From Glandiceps talaboti (taxonomy: Eukaryota > Hemichordata > Enteropneusta > Spengelidae), in NCBI RefSeq assembly GCF_964340395.1, contig NC_135570.1, positions 1,060,001 through 1,124,000 of the forward strand: 64,000 nt of DNA, in the 5' to 3' direction. Of this stretch, positions 26,320 through 44,200 are shown in pieces. The first letter of the stretch is position 1. Each line of letters opens with the position of its first letter. The position numbers were made by a program, and so were the translations under genes. The notes under the pieces were generated by a model that saw nothing but the letters and a program-made list of their open reading frames with translations, was not told the origin of the DNA and did not search any database.

Positions 26320-27805
26320 ACAATACATGATTTTAAAAAGACACTACACAAACAAAACGAAAGTGGTATGGCTCAAAATATATTTTATTTTGTATCAAGT
26401 GTAACATGCATGACGTCATCAACAACTTGTCATTTGATGGTTTAGATGAATAGACAGAGGTGCTATATTGTCCATGTATAATCCCACATTGCAATCCAAT
26501 TACATGTAGTTTAAAGTTAGAAGAACATTTCATTATACTTATATGAGGTTTACTAACACTCTAGTATTCTATATTCTGGCCATGTCTGACATCATTAAAA
26601 CCAACCAGGCGATAGACAGGAAATGGAAAAGGAGCAAGGTGTAGGGGAGACTTTATTACGTTTTATTATTATTAGTCACAACTATATCTCGTCACTTGTG
26701 TGACATTGTCAACCTTGACTAATAAAGTAGACATTATAATGTTTGTACAAAGCACTTGGGGAGTAATTACAAGACATAGATCATTCTGTCTTCACGTGTG
26801 ATGTGGGAGATGAAAACGTATGGCAATTCCAAATAGAGGTGTTTGTCATAAATTTTGTATAACTAAGAGTCAAAGCCTTAACTATATAATGCCATGTCAG
26901 TTTGTATACAAATGACTGTATGAGTTAAAAGCTATATTTCACTACTTTGTATTGATATGTATTCATTGACAAATACACCAAATTTTACTGTCAGCAGTCC
27001 AGTGCATGTAATTATTTGAATTCAGTTCTATTTGTCATTGACAGTACTATGCACACTGGTTTGAACTGTGAGTATATATGTGAACAGTCGTTCTACAAAT
27101 TGTAAATTTGAATATATTTGTAAGGTTGGTTTGCTAAGCGATCATGTGTGCTTCAGCAAGTACAATAACTTAAAGGCCCATAATTGAATCCCATGTCCTC
27201 ACATTAGTGCTATCATATCAGTTTTATTAGTCACCAGGATCATATAGCATGTTTGCTTATGTTTTTGACCACCTGTTAATATAGTTCTGCTAAACAACTG
27301 TTTTTCACACCTAAATACTGATCCAAATCCGAACTAGGCTCATAAATCGAAAATAAGGACATGCGTCATGAAAAAATAGTTTAAGCGAGTTTATTGTAGT
27401 GCATGTGGAGTCCTACTGTCGCCCACTTGGGTACAAGATGGCATAGTAGAATATAGATAATAAAACCTTCATTTCAGTAAACTGACCTCAAACTGAGGTT
27501 GGGTTACATGCTCATCTCTTTTTGTGTGATAATAATGATCCCATATTTTGTTGTAAGCGACTACTCCAACTTGTATTTACTAATAGTCTTTCTGATGTAT
27601 CATAATGAATTAGGATCATGTCTGCCTCTGTTACAATGAATCACAAAGTGTTACAAGGAATTAAGTAAACAAACAAACAAACAAACAAACAAACACGATT
27701 TAGCGTACATTTCAGGCGACTATAAGAAATAATGGTCTGAACAAACAATGAACGTTGCTGTGGAAGCATTGGACAAAGTATAGATCTTGGAGAGTTCCCT
27801 CAACC
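26320..27805. other. Intergenic DNA, nothing identified
   Basis: No tandem array apart from a short (CAAA)n run near 27666-27695. No open frame that I can link to a family. Confidence 0.4.
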
Positions 27806-27811
27806 TACCTG

Positions 27812-27948
27812 GTTACGTCAGGCTTATAATTAAACGTAGCCGACCAATCATTGCTTTGTTACGTCAGACTTATAACTTAGCCGACCAATCATTGCTTTGT
27901 TACGTCAGACTTATAACTTAGCCGACCAATCATTGCCTTGTTATGTCA
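27812..27948. repeat. 41-bp tandem repeat, 3 copies
   Basis: Three copies of a unit containing GTTACGTCAGACTTATAACT and GCCGACCAATCATTGC. The unit includes a CRE-like TACGTCA and a CCAAT box, so the array triplicates possible transcription-factor sites, but no promoter is evident nearby. Confidence 0.9.
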
Positions 27949-27988
27949 GATGAATATATGTCCAGATTTTATAGATACATTTTTAATA

Positions 27989-28156
27989 TTAAAATAAATA
28001 AGTTGAGACAGTTTTTGCGATTTCAAATGTGTATCTTCCGGCGTTTTGTAGTTTGAGAGACTTTTGATAGATAAATATACGACTGTTGTATGGGACGAAC
28101 AGTTCCTCGTTCTGTCGAGGGAGCTGTATGCATTCGATACCCTGGCAATTTCCTGA
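27989..28156 (-). CDS. Possible exon of unknown protein (weak)
   Basis: A minus-strand open segment with less AT-rich codons than its surroundings. It is preceded by an acceptor-like ATTGCCAG and reads through residues such as LPRQNEELFVPYNS and NAGRYTFEI before a stop. The last motif is loosely reminiscent of an Ig-like domain F strand, but the cysteine is missing. I do not recognise the protein and found no companion exon. It may be a chance frame or a decayed gene. Confidence 0.15.
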   Translation of the reverse strand, partial: SGNCQGIECIQLPRQNEELFVPYNSRIFIYQKSLKLQNAGRYTFEIAKTVSTYLF

Positions 28157-28550
28157 TCGCATAGGCACATGAGAAAAAAAAGACTTCACTATAATATGCA
28201 GTTCTTTATATGAAACAATTGAATCCTTCAAGTTAGCACTATTATCTTTCTACTATACACTACAGTATTTTATACTCCAGCTTGATGTCCGTGTGTAAAT
28301 ATTGTTTTTTCTAATCACAGATAATATTCACTCTACCTTTTATAAAAGCAATTTTAAATATAGACTTATCGACGAGTTAACAAATCGTTAGTGAAATATT
28401 TCATACTGCCCCTCTCAGGAAAATTCTTCATCAACTGCTATCGATGATGTGTTCAATTCAAGCCTGTTAACAACTGCAGTTCATATAATACATAATTGGA
28501 GGAAACATTCAAACAATCTAAACTCACATGGCCAGTTATCAGTTATATAT

Positions 28551-28556
28551 TTTATT
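28551..28556 (-). promoter_or_regulatory. Candidate polyadenylation signal of the serine protease
   Basis: AATAAA on the minus strand, about 220 bp downstream of the protease stop codon. It is the nearest canonical hexamer, called from position only. Confidence 0.45.
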
Positions 28557-28773
28557 GAATAACATAAATCAGAAAGGAAAGTGGCATCACAATATGTGAT
28601 AAAGGTTGCTTGTGGGGGTAAGATCAGATGATAAACCGGGGATGATATATATTGAGACCGTACACTGATAAGTGAGGCCAAATGCTGATAATAAGCAAAC
28701 ACCTAAATTTGATATTGAAGAGAAAGAGATATTAAGAAGGGTCAGAGGAAATGATATGGAGTTAATACAGTTG

Positions 28774-34139
<5,366 letters not shown>

Positions 34140-34211
34140 GTTGATTGTTCAAACGACAGATTACAATGAGTTAAGATGTAGAGTGTCTAATTCAAAGTTG
34201 TCCATAATCCA

Positions 34212-34219
34212 TTTTTATA
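34212..34219 (-). promoter_or_regulatory. Candidate TATA box of the serine protease
   Basis: TATAAAAA on the minus strand about 75 bp upstream of the protease ATG. This would put the transcription start near 34185 and leave a 5' UTR of roughly 45 nt. A CACGTG E-box sits just upstream at 34229-34234. Position and motif are seen; function is inferred. Confidence 0.6.
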
Positions 34220-34239
34220 TCCTATTGACACGTGACAAG

Positions 34240-35040
34240 GGATTAAGATTCAGTGACAAATTATCAATAATCAATGATAACGTGTCATTACATGCATGAC
34301 ATTCCTGTATATAACTGAATATATTATCAGTCACAATTTGATTGACATATTTCCTCATTAAAGTGTTACAACTTAGTGACGTCATCAATTGTTATCAAGT
34401 TTATGCTGGGATTCAAACATATGGTGATGGGTCTGATGTTCAACACGTGACCGTGTCAAGGTATCGATCTGATTGGTGGTCAGGGCTTGTTTTGGTTTGA
34501 TAAATTTTGTAATTATAAAAATACAACAACATTAACACGTGTTTCCTTTTTACTTCAGAAAGCATAACACTGAGCATAACATTGGGTATAGTCTGATTTC
34601 GGAATCCAAATATGCAGATTTTGGTTCTATAGGTGATCCGTTCTATATTATCTCAAAGTTTATGTACATCTATGAAAAGATAATATTTACCGGGAATGAC
34701 GGTGTCACTATGTACAATATCTCCGACCCTTATTCGGTTGGTTATCTTGCCGGTGTACTAGTGTCGTTCTCAAATATTCTGATTTCCATCGTTGGCAAAA
34801 ATATTCTATTGAAACAGTTGTGAATATCAATAAAGTTTTAAAAGAAGAAATGCTAAATAAACCCCTGCCAAACATGTGACAAGCGCTCAAGTACGCGCAC
34901 CCCCCCCCCCCGGATTTTATTACTCTTAATTATTATTATTATCACCACAAACACTATAGTATACATCAATATCACCAGTACGTTTAGTATCGTTAATTTC
35001 TCAGCAAATATGCAAATCTAGCTATTGTGCATGATTGTGT
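34240..35040. other. Upstream flank of the protease, no gene identified
   Basis: Contains two further CACGTG motifs (about 34443 and 34534). A plus-strand frame at 34539-34823 lacks an ATG at its start and is not recognised. A run of C lies at about 34900-34911. Confidence 0.4.
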
Positions 35041-35045
35041 TCGAT

Positions 35046-35268
35046 CAATCGATCGATCGAGTGAGTGAGTGAGTGAGTGAGTGAGTGAGTTAGCGAGGAG
35101 TGAGTAAGTGGTTGGTTGGTTGGTTAGTTGGTTGGTTGGTTTGTTGGTTGGTTGGTTTGTTTGTTGTTAGTTGGTTGACCGATCGACCGAATGACTCACC
35201 GATTGATAGATCGATCGATCGATCGATCGGCCGACTGATTGACTGAGTGGTTGATTGATTGATCGTTT
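35046..35268. repeat. Mosaic tetranucleotide repeat (GATC, GAGT, GGTT, GATT)
   Basis: GATC units give way to GAGT, then GGTT with TGTT variants, then back to GATC and GATT. The array begins and ends with the same palindromic GATC motif, and the intermediate motifs are one or two changes apart. Confidence 0.93.
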
Positions 35269-35289
35269 AGTTGATTGCGTTATATTTTG

Positions 35290-36070
35290 GAAAACGCGTT
35301 AAAGTAACATCTAGAATTAGAAAAGAAAATTTGACATTGTTCCATCACCTTTCACAAATAAAATGCTTCACCAAATAAAAGTTGGTTACATTAGTATACT
35401 AAAGATTACTCTACGAACGAACGTTCGCTAATTGAATCAACAGGTAGTCGTGGGTCAACGGTACATCTAAGTTTCCACCGATCTTTTATCCTATTTCCGT
35501 GAGTTTTTACTAAACAATACACTTAATCATTAAATTAGTACTCGTATAATGTATATTATACTATGGCTTTATAATGTATAGTAAATTAACGCACATTAGA
35601 ACCTTTCTAGAGGACTACGTTGACGTAGATACACAGGAAATGACGGGGACTACATGTATGTTGACGTTGGTGGTCGTGAATAGGCAAACCACCACGGCTT
35701 CAATTATGCATCCGCTGGAAGTTCGAGTTACTTTAGTTGTTATTACATTTTTAGGATCCACGTGCGAACGGAACTGATGTTTCTTGGAGTAAACAGTGAT
35801 AATCTCGATGGATTGTGTAATATGTTTATATACAATTAATATTTGCAAACTTAGGTAATACAATTTTCATATCAATTGATTATTAGTTTATTATCTATGT
35901 ATACAGGCCCTGATAATTTGGTAAATAAACTTTTAAATAGATTTCTTATGCAATAAATGATTTTAAAAAAGTGGTTGTGAAAAAAACATTATCATTATTA
36001 TTATATTTTTTAGAAATGTATTTGTTCCACAAGTAGAATTCCCACCAGAATTAAAAAATGAAATAAAACT
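35290..36070. other. Intergenic DNA, possible unassigned open segment
   Basis: The interval 35600-35777 is less AT-rich than its surroundings and open on both strands (plus strand ...TFLEDYVDVDTQEMTG...). I recognise no family and see no convincing splice sites, so it is noted but not called as a gene. Confidence 0.3.
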
Positions 36071-36073
36071 ATA

Positions 36074-36172
36074 ATGTATGTATGCATGAGTGTATGTATG
36101 TATGTATGTATGTATGTATGTATGTATGTATGTATGTGTGTGTATGTGTATGTACGTACGTACATACATACA
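36074..36172. repeat. (GTAT)n microsatellite
   Basis: A GTAT array ending in a short GTAC/ATAC palindromic stretch that begins GTACGTACGTAC. Confidence 0.95.
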
Positions 36173-36179
36173 TGTTTAT

Positions 36180-37735
36180 ATGTGTGTGTCTGTGAATGTG
36201 TGTATGAGTTGTGTACGTATAAACAAAGATTTCATAACATCATAATAGTTATATTGTTACAAATATTCCAATAATGTCATGTGATGAATTAATCAGTAAT
36301 AATGTTTACATGTAATTAGTAGTACCGGTACTTTGACTTGATTAACATGACAAGTGTAATTGGATGGAAATCACCTTGATTGCCTATCTCATATCATGTC
36401 ACATTTTTAGTTCATAAGTTGATTTGATAATATATATGTGAACCATTTAGGTTCAGCCATTTGCATGACACACATAAATTATTAATGTTTACTAGATACA
36501 TAGACAATAAGTGATATCACACAATGCAGATTACACATATAAATAAGCACACAAGGCATTTTATTTTGTTCTCTGACTTTTATGGACATACAGTATTCCA
36601 ATATATGTGTGTTACCTATAGTGTATAACATTGACACAGAGCTAGGCATATTTCAACTCTAGACTAACAATAACAGAGACACAATAAACACAGCAGGATC
36701 CTTTACCCAATTGAACATTGAACACTTACATGCATTGCTATTCTTTCACAGTGCAGTAAAAACAGGCTACTAATGAAAACATTATACAGGGACTTGATGA
36801 GTTTAAGGCTTCAAATTGTTTATTTTCTAACTGATAATCAACATTTCAACTTGACTACTTCTACATCCCCACTGTGCATGGCACCTATTGTAATTGTTTC
36901 TTTTGCATTAGAAGATGTTTGAGTGTGTGTATTAAATGTCATGTCATATGAGTGAAATACCAAGCCTACATCATTTTAGCTGCATAAAGGTCAACTCTGA
37001 CTCAACTATAAACAACATACACGTTTCACAAGCTAACCTTGCAGAGAAAACTAAAGGTTATAGCTTGTATTATGGCATATACACAACTAGGCATTGTAAA
37101 GTGTTACAATTATGTAATTGGTCATACTTTCAATTCATAATTGTATTTTAACAGTCTGAATGACTTAGAAATGACAATTAAAAGTCAGATCATGAGAAAC
37201 ACAGAATTCAGCTTAGGCCGCCCTAATCTTTATAGCTCCACCGGGTAAGATAGCAGCAGTAGTGTGACAACCTGGGACTGAATTATTGGCCTTTATAGAA
37301 TTGACAAGCATTGTAGAGATACAAAAGATTGTTTACAACAATGTCAGTTATAATTTAATTTCCATTTCATAATCATAAAGTAAAATATAAGTTTAAACAA
37401 TATTGTTCAGTTAACAGACTAGTTGAATTCACAACTAATATATCAGCTTTTCCAACTTCCTTCACTAAAGGGGAACATCACTCCAGGATATAAGAGCCAT
37501 TTTCATAAACTATGGATTCTGGCGAGTCATTTCATGATGTTAAATCTTCTACAATTACTTGCAATTATAGAGAAGCATCAAGTTGATCTTGTGCCTTTAT
37601 AGCGTATTTTAGCGTTGGGCCATTGCATGATGGGAGTCAGACTGATATATTTGTAGTCTGCCTCTTGCAAGTTAAACATCAGATAAACATAGGCCCTATC
37701 AAAGTCTTTTTACATTTCCATGAAGTATACAATAC
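36180..37735. other. Intergenic DNA and probable 3' UTR of POLR3D
   Basis: No coding region recognised. Minus-strand AATAAA hexamers occur at about 36556 and 36819-36824, and either could end the POLR3D transcript, but the 3' end cannot be fixed from sequence. Confidence 0.4.
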
Positions 37736-37739
37736 TTGG

Positions 37740-38285
37740 CCATGGTGATGACCAATGGAAGCTTACATCTAGAAATATTTGATAGTTTGATGTACACATG
37801 CTCGCTTGCATCTACAAATATTTGTCCGGTGTACACATGCTAGCTTATATCTAGAAATGTTTGATAGTCCGGTGTACACATGCTAACTTACATCTAGAAA
37901 TGTTTGATAGTCCGGTGTACACATGCTAGCTTACATCTAGGAGAGTTTGATAGTCCAGTGTACACATGCTAACTTGCATCTAGAAATGTTTGATAGTCCG
38001 GTGTACACATGCTAGCTTACATCTAGGAGAGTTTGATAGTCCAGTGTACACATGCTAGCTTACATCTAGGAGAGTTTGATAGTCCAGTGTACACATGCTA
38101 ACTTGCATCTAGAAATGTTTGATAGTCCGGTGTACACATGCTAGCTTACATCTAGGAGAGTTTGATAGTCCAGTGTACACATGCTAGCTTACATCTAGGA
38201 GAGTTTGATAGTCCAGTGTACACATGCTATGCTAACTTGCATCAAGAAGAGTTTGATAGTCTGGTGTACACACTAGTCTGTGTCT
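37740..38285. repeat. 43- to 44-bp minisatellite derived from the POLR3D C-terminal codons and stop
   Basis: About twelve tandem copies, counting the genuine one at 38232-38285. Read on the minus strand, each unit contains TGTACACCGGACTATCAAAC (coding CTPDYQT in POLR3D) followed by a LLDVS-like segment and TAG, so most downstream copies are decayed duplicates of the protein's own end. They alternate between GAGAGTTTG and GAAATGTTTG variants. All extra copies lie beyond the stop codon, in the 3' UTR or flank. Confidence 0.95.
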
Positions 38286-41200
38286 AATATGTCCTAAGAC
38301 TGACATATCTCCCTTCTGTTTTCCTTCTGTGATACGTACTGATGCCAAATCCTGCAAAACAGAAACAAAAACAATTTAGAATGTTTGTTTGCTTTGTTGC
38401 CTGTCAGAGTATTTTAGTGAGGTTTAGCGACCGCCAGTAACAGAGGGGAAATATTGCACATCTTGCCTAGATTTCAAAATATTGTACTACAATATTGGTA
38501 CATGGTGGAGAAGTCAGGTAGATTTTAACTACGTATCACTTTGTCAGAACCTATTAAGTTGTTGCTGAAGTGTGATAGTGATACAAATTTTATCAAATTG
38601 GAGTAATCTGTGACTTTGCCACCATTGTCGGCATATGGTGTCTCACAGCCTGTGTAAACCTTTAATGGATACTGAAATACTGTACATACCTGTAAAAATC
38701 CACATGGGGTACCCATATTAACATCTAGAGCAACATTGCCAAGAAGAAGTCTAGTTTTGCCAGATTTGAGAACCTGTAACTTTCCAATGTATCCTTCTGA
38801 AATATCCTTTAATGTACATTTATCATCCTCCTTCTCTTTGTTCTTGTCCTGGAAAACAAAATGATGTAGTTTTTATACCATTTAGTCTAGTTCCTATACA
38901 GTATCGTTACCATTTACACCTCCACTCACAGTCTAGTTCCTATACAGTATCGTTACCATTAAATGTCAACTCACAGTCTAGTCAAAGTTGTCACTCTAGA
39001 AGTCCTGAGATGCATGATATGCAATTTAAAATTCATCTACAGCCACCCACACAGTCATTAACATCATGTCTTTGTTAATCAATCACAAAATTCTAACCAA
39101 TAACACAGTGCCTCATAAAGTTAGTGTTTATTGGGGCAGTTATCTAATGTCCAAATATGGTATATTTGTCAGCTAAGGATGCTACTTATAAGTTATACAC
39201 TGTTTATGTCACTATAGCAGTTGGGGTTCACTGATTGGATGAACAACATTTTGTGCTGATTGAGGGACTTTGACCAGACTGTTTAGTACCACAAGTTGGC
39301 ATCCAGACTATGTGACCATTGTGCTCTAAGAAAGAAAATGTCATGTGTTGATCATTTATAAATGAAAAGGCTGGTTACTAGCTAACACACCCCAACCAAA
39401 ACTATACATAAAAACATATACTCACTGCCTCTTGTCGTTCCTTCTTGATTCTTCCATCCCCACTTTCTTCCTTTTTCACTACTTGCTCAGTATCCCTTGT
39501 GGAAGGTACTGCAGGTAGTGTGTCTGGAAACTGGAAGAACAGGAGTTGTCCTTCTGTTTTCTGTCTACTTTTACAAAACAATGTTGCCATGGTGACTTCT
39601 TGGACTTCTTTTTTGACTGGAATCTTATTTTTAATTGGCACTTTCTTTGGTTTTACCTCTGTTATTTCAACTGTATCTTCAGTAATATTTTCTTCCTTTC
39701 TTTCCAAATCTTTCATTTCAACATCATCTGATTCAGGTTCTTTTTTTACTGGACACAGAAAAAGGAGAAATATATAGTCTTAAAACAAACTTTAACAAAT
39801 CTTCGATATTTTACTACTCCATAAAAGATAACATAAAACTGACAAAGACAACTTTTTTTTCACTGACAATGTCTTTGGACATCACAATATGGACTTAACT
39901 TGCTTAAGTCTCTGGGGCTTTTTTTTCACTCTTTATTCAAATTTTGATTTCAATGTTTTTTTCACTCCTTATTCAAATTTTTCTAAACACATTTTTAATA
40001 CTTGTGTGAAAGCAACCCGAGTGAGTGATTGCAAATAGTCGTGTTCACACTGAGCCCACAGACACTCAACTCACCCACACTTCATGCGTATACAAACCAT
40101 TTTGATCCAGAACTCACCCACAGACACTGAGCCCACAGACACTGGACTCACCACAGACACTGAGCCCACAGACGCTGAACTCACCCACACTTCATGTTTA
40201 TACAAAACAGAAAAGAATACATGCATGTAACTTGTATACTAGTAACTTGTAACTACATTACCTTCATCAGTTTCCATGGCTTCGTCTTTTATTTCCTCAT
40301 TTTCTTCATCCTTCACCTCTTCTTTGAATAATTTACCAGTATTTGACAAAGGCAGCTGAATAGGGATGTAATTTTTATCTTGGAATGGGGAATCTTTGTC
40401 ATCTATAAACTGAGAAAACACAAACATCATAGTGGTATTGTAGCACAACTGATTGATTAAATATATTTCATTCCATATTGTCATTATTTTGCTTTGGTCT
40501 GATGATATACCTTTGTTTCAAACCGTGTATACTTGCATCATCTCTTAAATAACTGATCAACAATGTCTATATCGTTATTTGATCTGATAATATACCGCCA
40601 TGTCAGTATACTTACGTCATCTCGTAATAACCGATCAACTACATCAGTATCAAGATGACCTCCTTTTTCCTTCTTAATGTAACCAGATGACCTACTGTAT
40701 CCAGAACCAGATGATGTTGGTAAATCATCTCCAAAACCAGTACCTACATAAAGATATATCAATATTGCACATTATACCATGTACAAGCCAAGTTAAACAA
40801 AAAAATATGGAATTTATATCCTGATCACGTGACGTCATGACAACTGCTGTTTAAAATATGATCAGAATGTTCAAAATTGCCATTATTGTCCCCAATTTTT
40901 CTTTGATGTTACTGGAGTCTGGTGCTGGTGTCATTATATTATTTCCCAATATTTTTTCTTTCATTCAGCTGGAAAATACTTATGACCTAAGGGTTGTGTA
41001 ACAACTTGTAGTGATAAGGCCCCTTAGGTCATTCTTATTTCCGTATTTCTGTTGGCTGAACAAAGGAAAATATTGTGGAATATTATATCTAATTCCACAT
41101 GATATAATTATGCAATGTAAAACATAAATAACTTCACCAGTACTCCTGAAGTCCAATCACAGAGTTCACAGCTGTCATTTCCACATTTCTCAATAGAATG

Positions 41201-44200
41201 ACAGAACCCCATGATGTGCAAGTGTCGCGTACTCGGGGTATTTGCACGAGTGCTCACACTGTCACAGTGATCTCTGTGGCAGTACTTTCATGAGTGTAGC
41301 GAGTGAGAGTGCAGCTGAAAACACTGCAAGCATGAGTACAAATACTCCTGAGTACCCACAATGGCACTCACACAGCATGGGATTCTATTATTATTATATA
41401 TGTTTATCCAAAACAACAAATTTCCATAATTATGACACTATGCTATCACAGACTTTTGTGTGTCCTCATTTGCATATCATTTGCATGCAGGTATGCAGTA
41501 ATATTTTCAGTATTGCACAGCAGTGCACATATGATTAGTATGCACGCATACCGGTGCAAGTAATCTCTGGTATATATGTAATACTACACAGCAATGAAAA
41601 CTCTAATAACCTTCTACTTCTACTTATTTACCTATCAAGAGCTCAACTGATTCTTAGCAGATGAGTTTCTGTTGGTTGCTCAGATAGTGTAAGTTGTAAA
41701 TACTAAAAATTATGTCAAAGGGCTACAGGTCAAAGGTTAAAGATCAAGGGTGAGAAAGTACTTGTGTGTGTTTGTTTGAATGTCTTACCTCTTCTGCCAA
41801 CTAATCTTTCAGCAGGTCCTTGTTCAAATATTGAATGTGACTGTATTATTTCTCCCCTCCCTCTACCCCTCCCTCTTCCTCTTCCTCTACCTCTTTCCCC
41901 TCTCGGTAACCTTTCTGATCGTTCATGGCGTACATTAGGAGATGCATCATCTCTTACTCTATTGGACAAATTGATAATGAGCAACTTATATAACATAACA
42001 TACACATGTAACGTAACATTAAATAATGTAACATAACACAACAATGACATGACATGACATGACATGACGAGTACTAGTAATTCAAAACATATAATTACCA
42101 TTTCATGACGTCTTGGGATAAATGTCAACTTTTTTATTTACATTTTGTATATTTACCAGACTTTCACTTCAGTAGTAATTACACGTACTTGTATTTTGTT
42201 TTCATTTGGAATTAGTCAGTTAGTTTGTCTGAAGTGCTGTCCATATCTACCCATATTGCACTATGTCAGTATATCTACCCATATTACACTATGTCAGTAT
42301 ATCTACCCATATTACACTGTCAGTATATCTACCCATATTGCACTACATCAGTATATCTACCCATATTGCACTATGTCAGTATATCTACCCATATTTATAC
42401 ACTACATCAGTATATCTACCCATATTACACTATGTCAGTATATCTACCCATATTATACTGTAAGTATATCTACCCATATTGCACTACGTCAGTATATCTA
42501 CGAATATTGCACTACGTCAGTATATCTACCCATATTACACTATGTCAGTATATCTACGAATATTACACTACGTCAGTATATCTACCCATATTACACTATG
42601 TCAGTATATCTACGAATATTGCACTACGTCAGTATATCTACCCATATTACACTACGTCAGTATATCTACCCATATTGCACTATGTCAGTATATCTACCCA
42701 TATTACACTACGTCAGTATATCTACCCATATTACACTACGTCAGTATATCTACCCATATTACACTACGTCAGTATATCTACCCATATTACACTACGTCAG
42801 TATATCTACCCATATTGCACTACGTCAGTATATCTACCCATATTGCACTACGTCAGTATATCTACCCATATTACACTACGTCAGTATATCTACCCATATT
42901 ACACTACGTCAGTATATCTACCCATATTACACTACGTCAGTATATCTACCCATATTACACTACTTCAGTATATCTACCCATATTACACTACGTCAGTATA
43001 TCTACCCATATTACACTACGTCAGTATATCTACCCATATTACACTACGTCAGTATATCTACCCATATTACACTACGTCAGTATATCTACCCATATTACAC
43101 TACGTCAGTATATCTACCCATATTACACTACGTCAGTATATCTACCCATATTACACTACGTCAGTATATCTACCCATATTGCACTATGTCAGTATATCTA
43201 CGAATATTTATACACTACATCAGTATATCTACCCATATTACACTATGTCAGTATATCTACCCATATTGCACTACGTCAGTATATCTACCCATATTACACT
43301 AAGTCAGTATATCTACCCATATTGCACTACGTCAGTATATCTACCCATATTACACTACGTCAGTATATCTACCCATATTACACTACGTCAGTATATCTAC
43401 CCATATTACACTACGTCAGTATATCTACCCATATTACACTACGTCAGTATATCTACCCATATTACACTACGTCAGTATATCTACCCATATTACACTAAGT
43501 CAGTATATCTACCCATATTGCACTACGTCAGTATATCTACCCATATTACACTGTCAGTATATCTACCAATACTATACAATCAAAGATAAAAACATGTGTT
43601 ACACAGGCAGTTTCAGTGATGTCTGTGGACATTGATTGTAAGATTAAGAACTACAATGTCTATGATTTGTTGCCATGGTAATCCATTTGTCTTTACTTAC
43701 TCTTCTTTGATTCTGTTTCTCCTGTCTGGTAGATTTGGAGTGAACGTTTTCTGTAAGATAAAGGCAAAGTTTCCAATCAATGAAATTGTCTAGTGTAGGC
43801 CAGTGGCATAGCAGTGTGTAAAGATACAATGATAATAAAATACCGTAGTACTCAGCATAGACTCTGTGTTTGCTGGATTTATCCTGAGATTTATCATGTA
43901 GACTCAGACTTAAATTTATATTCACTAAGACATTCAAGAACATCTAGAAACTTGGATGACTTAAAACAAGATTTCACTTCTCTTTGGTGTACAGATGCAA
44001 AAACATAATTTTCATAAGTTTTTAAATTTTGCAAATCCATTTATGTTATGCCCAGTTACAATTTCATTCTCCTTACGCAGTGCATATAAAGACTATTAAT
44101 TGCAACAATAAGACTCACTGTGACAACACTGACCAAATTTAGAACATTACAAGGTTAACTCTCAAAATAGTATCAATTGCTCTTAATTGCTAAAGTGCTC

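Noticed and set aside
34539-34823. Plus-strand frame of 94 codons upstream of the protease
   Set aside because: No ATG at its start, no recognisable domain, AT-rich codons; likely chance.
35574-35863. Overlapping frames on both strands with higher CpG
   Set aside because: Base composition hints at coding, but no splice sites or family match on either strand.
42145-43589. Plus-strand frames of up to 454 codons over POLR3D intron 2
   Set aside because: They are rotated readings of the 28-bp array, antisense to a well-supported gene.
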